From NCBI GenBank assembly GCA_022410635.1, contig JAJVDF010000238.1:867320-931319 (forward strand): a DNA stretch of 64,000 bases, read 5' to 3'. The notes below the pieces were generated by a model, which saw only the letters and a program-made list of their open reading frames with translations, did no database searches and was not told the origin of the DNA. This document shows positions 56,751-64,000 of the stretch, one piece after another (within the stretch, counting starts at the first letter, position 1; each line of letters opens with the position of its first letter). Made by a program: the position numbers and the translations under genes. The DNA comes from Tretioscincus oriximinensis. Its lineage: Eukaryota > Chordata > Lepidosauria > Squamata > Gymnophthalmidae.

Positions 56751-57425
56751 TTGCCATGCATCCAGAAAAATGTTGCAATAGAAGAAGAATCTCCTATTGT
56801 AGATCTTTCCTGGAACAATGGGAAAATGCCAGCATCCTCCATTTTAAAGCAGCCCTGTTGCTATATGTCGTCCCATCGCCAGGAGACAAACAGCATTAAA
56901 AGATACAAGTCAGAAGAACTGCAGGATCACCTGCCAGCTAGCCATGCACAGCTATGTCTTCTTGATTGCTCCAGCTATCTTCTCGCCAGCATTGTACCAG
57001 CTCCACTTGGATTCCAAGGTAAATATGACCCAATGAAATCCACAACCCAGATTTTCACTGGGTTTCACTCGTTGTGTGTGCTGGACCTTGGTGGCACACC
57101 TTCCTCATCTTCTAATTTCTACAAACACGGTCGCCGCCATTCCACTATCTTTCCACTTCCAATTCAACTTAGATGGTTTTTGGAAATATTTCTTCTGGTC
57201 GTCAAAATGCAACTGGTGCATAATTTTATCAAGAATGTAAAAATACAACCAAAAAGCAATAACCAAAATGCCAATGTGTTTATGCAACTGAAGACACATT
57301 TTTACCAACATTTTAAACTTTTATGTTTGGGATTACTGGGGAAGTGGTTTTGGAGCCCACAGTGTATTTCCCCAGAGGTTATGATACTAGGAGGTCTCAG
57401 TATCCAAAGCTCACAAAAGCTTTGA
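56751..57425 (+). other. 224-codon open frame, function not recognised
   Basis: The longest frame in the window not inside a known LINE. It starts MPCIQKNVAIEEESPIVDLS and contains two hydrophobic stretches (for example WFLEIFLLVV) and LGLLGKWFW. No domain or family is recognised, and the opposite strand is also partly open. No splice or promoter evidence was seen. Chance or a decayed transposon are the likelier explanations. Confidence 0.2.
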
Positions 57426-59686
57426 GGCTAGAAAATGGGTTGNTTGCAATCAGTACCGACATGCAGATAGCACTGATCCCATTCACACCTTTCCTTTCCG
57501 GCTGTTCCGGACTCATTGGTTCTAATCACACACAAACCCTTATGGTAAGTAACTCTGAACACAGTGAAACTTATTACCCGAATTTACACAACCAGGATTA
57601 TGTGGTTCCTAAGCATAGTGTTTGCTTCATCTTCTTATCATACCTGAGCAAGAGAGGAGGGAGAGATTTCCAGAACGAGTGGAAGAGTTCCAGCATAGCT
57701 TAAGATCTGCTAGTGGAAAATGCATAAAAGGTAACTAATGAAAATTGTGGAACATGTAAGGTGAAATTCATTAGATACTTTAAACCAAGCAGATATTTCT
57801 GAGCATCTCTTTCCTTTCCATTTCACAGCCGCCTTCTATGATTTATCTCTGCCTGCTGCAAATGAACAGTGTTTATTTTTAGTCCAGCTTCTTCATGATC
57901 GCTATGACATTTCAGTGTCTATGGCACTCATTTCCCCTTTCGGCTGTCTGACTTGCCAGTCACCTCAGAGCACAGACTCTTTGGGGAGTCTCCTTAGAGT
58001 CAGGCCATGTTTCAAATGATTTTTTTTTAAAAAAATCCTACTTTCCACTACATTGAACAATGTCCTCTTCCACCCTCTCCAAAGCACTTGGCTTCTACTC
58101 TTATTTTCTTCTGTGCTTGACTGCATTCCTGCAAGAATGTATGTAGACTGGGGAGCAATGCTAACTAGCTGACATCCCAAATGAGATGAACCATTAAAAT
58201 AAGGAGACTGAGCTCCAAAAGAAACTTGGTTTCATTGCTAATTTGATGTTATTGAGCATCACGTTGAACCTCTGAATTCCAAGGAATTAACCCACTTTCC
58301 TAACTGTGGCACAGGTCTGCATTATCAGTACTTCGCAGATGCCTGACATAAGAATAGACAGACACCAAACTGTGCCCTACTTCAAAGCCACACATTGCTT
58401 CCTGCAGAGTCCCTCAGAGGCAACAGGACTTACCTGTGTCAAGAGTCAGCATCCAGAACAGGTGTGGAACTTAGTCCAATACTTAGTGTTATCTCTGAAT
58501 GACAGATGTTTTCTGTAATACTGCTAAAGGTAAGGGTCAGCTCACATCCATGCTTTGCACAGCAACAAAGGGATGCCGTTCATCCTGAAGTCATTAATCA
58601 AAAACAGTCTGTTCATAAATCTACAGTCTGCAGTCATGTGAATGTATCCCAATTCTTAAATAAAATAGCATGTTACCAAATGCTACACATGAGAAAAGGC
58701 TAGACCAATTTGAATATTCTGACTTAATATTTTATTTTTTGATAAAAGAACAAAGTTGCAATTTGCTATGAAATCACATCTCCGTTATCCAATATTTCTT
58801 TTATTTTGGCTTGCCATTAATCGACTGAGATAGGATGCCCACCATGGCAGATCNTGCTGTGCTTCCCACTCACATCTGCACTAATCTCAGTGCTTCTGCT
58901 TTGGGCCTATTTTCATAAATACAGGAAGTGGCCCTGGATCTCAGCCTCTTTCTGTCTTCAGAAAAACAGGATCAAAGAATAACAACAATGTGCCACTGGT
59001 AAATCTACATTTGGTGATAGAGCGTGAGAAATGGAAAATGCTGTTGGATCCTTTTCCTCCTCTAGGCACGAAAAGTGTTTCTGATCATGCTTTTCAATCT
59101 CTCTGTGGCAGGATAGTGGCCCTACAGATGCAGGACTGTGTGGATCCCATGCTGTTTTGATCATCCTATGACACAATTACTATGTTGGTCAGATCCCTTG
59201 AGTAAGAACACAATTCACTTGAAATTCCTCACTGAAGTTAGTGTATTATATAGTCTCATTCATCTAGAGCATGACCAAGAGAATGCACCAAATAGACATG
59301 AGTTAAAAATGCATTTAGTCCAAAATGAGCCTCAAATATTTGTTTAGTATATTAACATATCCACCCAATAACCAAGAGTCTCTGTATTGCTTGCAATAAA
59401 TAAAGATTTGCAGCATATTTACTTGGCACATGAGGAAGAATAAAAGCATGCATACTGCTATCGGGGGGAATGGTTTCATTTAACATTGAAGCAACTATGT
59501 TTCCCTCTACAACTACAAGGAAAAATGTCTATTTCAGGAATGTACAGTTGTCTTTGTGGGAAATTCAAACCTATATGCTATAGCCAGAATATTTGCACCC
59601 ATTAGCAAGACAAAGCTACACCCGTAGCACATTTTAGCTCTGACTTTATTCTCAAACAAACAACAACCTGGGTCAAGTAGACTAAA
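57426..59686. other. Intron, nothing recognised
   Basis: No known repeat seen. It is one of the longest repeat-free stretches in the window, with several short frames of no recognisable family. Confidence 0.45.
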
Positions 59687-59833
59687 GTTGCATCCGGACA
59701 CAGATCACTAATTCCACTATACATATTCTACTGGACTAAAGTTTATATATTCCAGAATAAATCAGGCCAGGCAGGGTTATATTCCAGATTATGAAAGTAT
59801 AGTGGAATACGTAAGTGATGTCTGAATGCATCC
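59687..59833. mobile_element. Palindromic MITE, TGCATCC(G)GACA ends
   Basis: Left TTGCATCCGGACACAGATCA then CTAATTCCACTATAC. Right GTATAGTGGAATACGTAAGT then GATGTCTGAATGCATCC. Arms of about 35 bp pair with few mismatches. The middle AT-rich part has a further ATATTCCAGAATAA / TTATATTCCAGATTAT echo. Confidence 0.75.
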
Positions 59834-60547
59834 TAAGAGTAGTTTATCTGAAAAGTAGCTGATAATTTTGTCATGGAGGAGCAGATTCACAACATCAAAG
59901 CAAAGATTAGCCAAGAAGATACACTAGAACAGCTGCTAGACACAATACTTTCCCCAAATTGTGTAGGTAATCTCTGCTGTGTGATGAAGAAGACTGAATA
60001 ATTAAAGAAATAGATTATAGAAACCTTAGAGTGAACAAAAATACTTGTAATAGATCTTTGGGTGAATTTTCCTTGCAAATGTTTCCAACTCTGTGAAAAA
60101 AGCTACAAACATCCAAACTTGGCTAAGAGAGCATGTTTGTAACATTGCTCATATAATACATTGACAACTACTCTTTCCATACAAATTAATTTAATGGATG
60201 ATCTTCAAATTTTTCAGCAGACAAGCAATTATTAATAACACTTACAGTTCTTATTTTGCAAAAAACAACCAACAAAAAAACTGCATCAAAAACATGTTAT
60301 AAAAAGCAATATCCCTGGGTGGAAATTCACAAAAGAAAATATACCCACTCTTAGGTGGAAANCAGAAATAAAGTGCAAGTAGTATTCTTTTTTTAAAGCC
60401 ATGCCAGAACCTAATTAAAACAAATTCAGTTGTCTAGAGTCAAAGTGCAAGCATGTGAAAACACTGAAGAACCAAAATCTGACATTCCTTGTAAAACACA
60501 GTGTTTGCTCAGCATGGTTTTGGTTTTACATAATCAGTGAAATGTGA
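59834..60547. other. Intron, nothing recognised
   Basis: No repeat or gene assigned. Confidence 0.4.
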
Positions 60548-60752
60548 CATAAGAACATAAGANGAGCCTTGCTGAATCAGGCNGGAGCCCATCTAGTCCA
60601 GTATTCTGACTCACACCAATTGCACCTGGGCAGTCTGGAACAGANGAAGGCAAAATCTTCNATGGTTCTTGGTGCCCTGCAAGAGGCATTTCAGGAATCC
60701 TCCCTGCTGCTCCATCAGAGAAGCAGTATCAAGACATCTTTGCATTATTGAT
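60548..60752 (-). mobile_element. CR1 3' end, minus strand
   Basis: ACATAAGAACATAAGANGAG is the reversed octamer tail. CTAGTCCAGTATTCTGACTC, TTGCACCTGGGCAGTCTGGA and AGGCATTTCAGGAATCC follow. It is truncated before the coding part. Confidence 0.82.
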
Positions 60753-60837
60753 TATTATTTATTAGGAGAAAGATGCAGAGCAATCCAGCTTACTTTGAGA
60801 AGGGGTGATGGCAGGACTGTGGAGTACAGCAAGAAAC

Positions 60838-61667
60838 TGTGTGACCAAGCAAGAAAAGGATCTTGGGGTGTTAGTGGACAATTCAATGAAAATGTCAACC
60901 CAGTGTGCAGCAACAGCAAAAAAGGCAAATTCCATGTTGGGGATAATTAGGAATGGAATCAAAAACAAGTCAGCAAATGTTGTTTTGCCTCTTTATAAAT
61001 CTGTGGTGAGGCCACATTTGGAATACTGTGTTCAATTCTGGTCACCACATCTCAAGAGGGACATTTTGGAACTGGAGAAGGTGCAGAAAAGGGCAACAAA
61101 AATGATCAAGGGTCTGGAGCACCTCCCTTACGAAGCAAGGCTGCAACGTCTGGGCCTCTTCAGCCTTGAAAGGAGACGTTTGAGGGGTGATCTGATTGAA
61201 GTGTACAAAATCATGCATGGGATTGACAGGGTGAATAGAGAAAAAATGTTTTCTCTATCACATAACACTAAGGACCAGAGGGCACTCTTTAAAACTGTTG
61301 GGTAGAAAAGTGAGAACAGACAAAGGAAAGTATTTTTTCATCCGGAGGGTCATCGGCCTGTGGAATTTACTTCCTGAAGAGGTAGTGGTAGCTAACAGCT
61401 TGGATAGTTTCAAGACAGGACTAGACAGGTTTATGGACACTAAGAGTATAAATGGATACTAGGATAGTTGTCTGGATGTCGCCTCCGGGATGGAGCAACA
61501 GGCGGGACTCTTGAAATACCATTTGCAGGGAGTCAAGAACAGGTGCATATTTTGCTTTCTTCTGTTCAGACAGCCCAGGTGCATCTGGTGGGCCTCTGTG
61601 TGACACAGAATGCTGGACTTGATGGGCTGTGGCCTGATCCAGTATGGCTCTTCTTATGTTCTTATGT
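60838..61667 (+). mobile_element. CR1 LINE, long 3' copy
   Basis: Encodes TKQEKDLGVLVDNSMKMSTQ, GIIRNGIKNKSANVVLPLYK, VVRPHLEYCVQFWSPHLKRD, LEKVQKRATKMIKGLEHLPY and GLFSLERRRLRGDLIEVYK. It is open for about 166 codons to 61305, then shifts frame in the SHNTKDQRAL region. The 3' UTR and TTCTTATG tail are intact. It is the closest relative of the 0.3 kb copy but keeps the normal GTTGGGTAGAAAAGTGAGAA where that copy differs. Confidence 0.93.
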
Positions 61668-61727
61668 CAGAATGCTGGACTAGAAAGGCTCTGGCCCCAT
61701 TCAGCTTGGCTCCTCTTATATTCTTAA
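61668..61727 (+). mobile_element. Second CR1 terminus
   Basis: CAGAATGCTGGACTAGAAAG with TTGGCTCCTCTTATATTCTT is another, older CR1 end directly after the tail of the long copy. The long copy probably landed next to or inside it. Confidence 0.65.
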
Positions 61728-61980
61728 GTTGAGCTCTCTCTTTTACTATAAAAAAACAAGAAGTTTCACAGATTTCTGATGGAGGAGGAAAGGATCATTA
61801 GTTGGGAGCAAAACGATAGATTAGTTCAGTCTGCTCTCTTTCTCTCTCTTCNGTGTAATCTTAAGACTCCTTAAGTCTCCCTGGACAAAAAAGATTGCCA
61901 AAATTGATACAAGATTTATCAGTTGCAAACAAATGGCAATGTATACCAATTGCAAATTCTGAACCACCTTATTAGCCTGG

Positions 61981-62498
61981 TTAAAGACTAGGGTTGCCGT
62001 ACGTCCCGGTAAACTGGGACAAACCCCGTTTTGGGGACTAAAATATAGTCCCCTCTGGGTTTTAAGGCAAAATCCCGGCTTTTTACATTCCCCAATGCTG
62101 CATCAGGGAATGTAAAAAGGCGGGATTTTAAAGGAAAAGCAGCCATCAGAGCTGACGGCTGCAGCGCACGCAACACTTTCCAGGGTCCTGGGAGGACCCT
62201 CGGAGCACGCCGTCGCTGCTCCTTGGCTGGAGGCGGGGTTTCGCTCTACTCTCGCCGCCAACTCGCCTCTAGCAGAGGAGAAACGCCTGGGTTTGTGACA
62301 GGAGGGCAGCTCTGTTCTCCTCTCACAAACACAAGCGTTTTTGCTCCGCTGCTGCAGGCGAGTTGGCAGCCCGCTTGCTAGAGCAGAAGAGGTTTTGCCT
62401 GTCTCGCTACAAGCGTCCGTATGTGCGGGTGCACGCACACCCCACCCCACCCTCGTCCCGGTTTTGGGTTGCCAGAATATGGCAACCCTATTAAAGAC
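61981..62498. mobile_element. Non-autonomous hAT element with 8-bp target duplication
   Basis: Complete element of 502 bp (61989-62490). The ends TAGGGTTGCC and GGCAACCCTA are perfect inverted repeats. They are flanked by TTAAAGAC on both sides (61981-61988 and 62491-62498), the 8-bp duplication typical of hAT. TAGGG fits the YARNG start of hAT ends. There is a 22-bp hairpin at 62071-62092 / 62106-62127 (one mismatch, 13-base loop). The interior 62150-62460 is rich in CpG, unlike the rest of the window. No transposase; short frames inside have no family features. Confidence 0.88.
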
Positions 62499-62580
62499 AG
62501 ACTCTACTAAATTAGTGAAAATCAGTTTCCTCTGGTGCTGGCATTTTCTCAATTATACTGCACCATCGTCTTCAACTTCT

Positions 62581-62757
62581 TCATCATTATTATTATATTT
62601 ATATTATTATATTTATATTATTATATTTATATTATATTATTATTATATTTATATTATATTATTATTATATTTATATTATATTATTATTATTATATTATTA
62701 TTATATTATTATTATATTATTATTATATTATTATTATATTATTATTATATTATTTAT
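62581..62757. repeat. (ATT)n / (TTATAT)n microsatellite
   Basis: About 177 bp of TTA, TAT and TTTATA units. Frames across it encode only Y/I/L runs. Confidence 0.95.
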
Positions 62758-62811
62758 AAAACACCATCAATGACTTCCCTTGTTTCAATGCAATTCTAAA
62801 AAAAATCATGA

Positions 62812-62890
62812 AAATGGTTGGACCCGATGACCCTAAAGGTCCCTCTCAACTCTATGCTTGTATGATTGTATGATTTGGTTCATGAGAACT
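62812..62890 (+). mobile_element. CR1 3' end of a second subfamily
   Basis: GGTTGGACCCGATGACCCTA then AAGGTCCCTCTCAACTCTAT, ending in TGTATGAT units. This is the avian-type CR1 end (ATTCTATG-like tail), distinct from the TTCTTATG copies elsewhere in this window. Confidence 0.82.
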
Positions 62891-64000
62891 AGGTAACCCT
62901 TCTGCAACAATGCTGCCTTATGATAGTCTGGACCTCTCCTTCACCAAGATGCCCAGCACTTGACTTAACCTTGGATGACGAGGATGTCAAACCTTGATTT
63001 CTGAACAGCATAATGGTTTATAGGAACCAAACTAAAGGTTAATACAATAATTTATTTGCTTATTTAATTATTTACATCAGAAGCAGTATAAAACCCAGTA
63101 AAATGTTTGCAAATAACAGGTTTTTTATTTATATACATTTATTAACAAACACATAAAAAGATCCAGTCTATATACTCTTAAAAAATAGTTAACTGGGTCC
63201 CTGATCCTTAACAATGCAGCTGCTAATATAAACAGATGCAAATTAATGGAGGTGTGTTCACACACGTTCTGAACTATGGGATCATTCATGACAATTCCAA
63301 CATAGCCAAGGGAGACAGGAGCAGTCAGGATCCAAATTAGCCCAGGTTTTCTTTCCTCGTGAGCTCTTGTGATAAAGCAGCTCATCTATCAGTAATAGGT
63401 TTTGGTTGGCAGCAGTGAACCACTGGACATCCCTCCAATTTTATGTGCATAGCGGTTTGTGGGAACCAAGCCACAATATAATGCAAAGGATGTTGGCTCA
63501 ACATACTGTAATCTATTGCTCCTCAGTAATTAAAAGAGCACCTGTAAANAGATTATTTTCCATTCTCTTGCACCCAAGAATTCAATAATAAGATGTGTAC
63601 GTGGAAAAAGAAAGTGAGCGAGCCAAGAAATATAGGTATCTAAGGAGAGATATTACATTAAATAGATATAATACATATTGATTTGGGAAGTCAATACTGC
63701 GCGAGATAGAACAGCTTTTAATCCTCATTAACAGTTCACCTTCAGACCTTCAATGATAGAAGAAAATATGTGATTGACTCATGTTTCACTGGAAGCCAGA
63801 AAGACTCTTTTGTCTGTTGCTGGTGATGCAGACAGTAACACTTGAAGTACCTTGGCAAGGCGCACTGGCCAAAATGCTTTTTCTTATCATAAACGATATA
63901 GCATAGCAGACTCAAAGAAAAGAATGATTGTAACTGCAGAGCAGACAGGGATTACATCAGTATTTCATCTAATATTGATTTTACGAACTCTTCTCACTTT
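62891..64000. other. Intron, nothing recognised
   Basis: A (TTTA)-like run at about 63045-63070 may be an L2/SINE tail remnant. No gene seen to the window end. Confidence 0.45.

Larger units (their letters stand above)
20713..64000 (-). other. DCLK1: DCLK1 intron upstream of the exon (partial)
   Basis: Sequence 5' of the exon in gene orientation. The preceding DCLK1 exon, which should encode the start of the second doublecortin domain and end in a DGKQ-like peptide, was not seen up to 64000. The intron is therefore at least 43 kb here. DCLK1 is known for very long introns. Intronic status is inferred from the exon alone. Confidence 0.7.

Noticed and set aside
62341..62799. 152-codon frame as a gene
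   Set aside because: Half of it is the (ATT)n microsatellite read as I/Y/L runs, and the rest is the hAT-type MITE interior.
1..64000. CRISPR array, operon or other bacterial system
   Set aside because: The repeats are eukaryotic transposons; there are no spaced short direct repeats or prokaryotic gene clusters.

Overview
This is vertebrate nuclear DNA, most likely from a squamate reptile (lizard or snake). The repeats point there: CR1, L2, L1 and BovB LINEs, Penelope-like elements with a GIY-YIG endonuclease, two tRNA-headed SINE families, and hAT-type and palindromic non-autonomous DNA transposons. Isolated single N calls suggest a draft assembly. There are no bacterial genes, operons, CRISPR arrays or rRNA genes, and I could not fix the species.

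One protein-coding exon is well supported: 100 bp on the minus strand at 20613-20712, with clean splice sites, encoding the end of the second doublecortin domain of DCLK1 (doublecortin-like kinase 1). The rest of the window reads as DCLK1 intron: more than 20 kb downstream of the exon (low coordinates) and more than 43 kb upstream (high coordinates). I found no other DCLK1 exon.

Layout. 0-9 kb: CR1 copies including a near-identical 3' duplication, an L2 3' end, a DNA-transposon relic with 15-bp terminal repeats, then repeat-poor DNA. 9.4-11.5 kb: a Penelope-like element (reverse transcriptase, then GIY-YIG region) split by a foreign block. 12.5-17.9 kb: a triple nest in which a minus-strand BovB was entered by a minus-strand L1 (14-bp target duplication still visible), which was entered by a plus-strand CR1. 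18-20.5 kb: SINE and repeat tails. 20.6 kb: the exon. 21.4-22.4 kb: a head-to-head inverted Penelope insertion with a perfect 13-bp target duplication. 23-36 kb: palindromic MITEs, SINEs, L2 ends and three more Penelope tails, one a compact hairpin with its own 13-bp duplication. 36-55 kb: SINEs, MITEs, a minus-strand APE-type LINE (39.3-40.7 kb), an L2 with its RT catalytic region (45.3-46.5 kb), and a second L1 end (47.6-48.4 kb). 55-64 kb: a CR1 inside a MITE, another long CR1, a complete non-autonomous hAT element with 8-bp target duplication and CpG-rich core (62.0-62.5 kb), an (ATT)n microsatellite, and the tail of a second CR1 subfamily.

All LINE frames seen are broken by stops, frameshifts, truncation or catalytic-site changes, so none looks able to move. 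The SINEs with a GGGCGGGATA/(AAAT)n tail share that 3' end with the local L2 copies, so L2 probably mobilised them. I did not find a new gene system. The most unusual structures are the inverted Penelope insertions with exact target duplications, the three-level LINE nest, and the CpG-rich hAT element.
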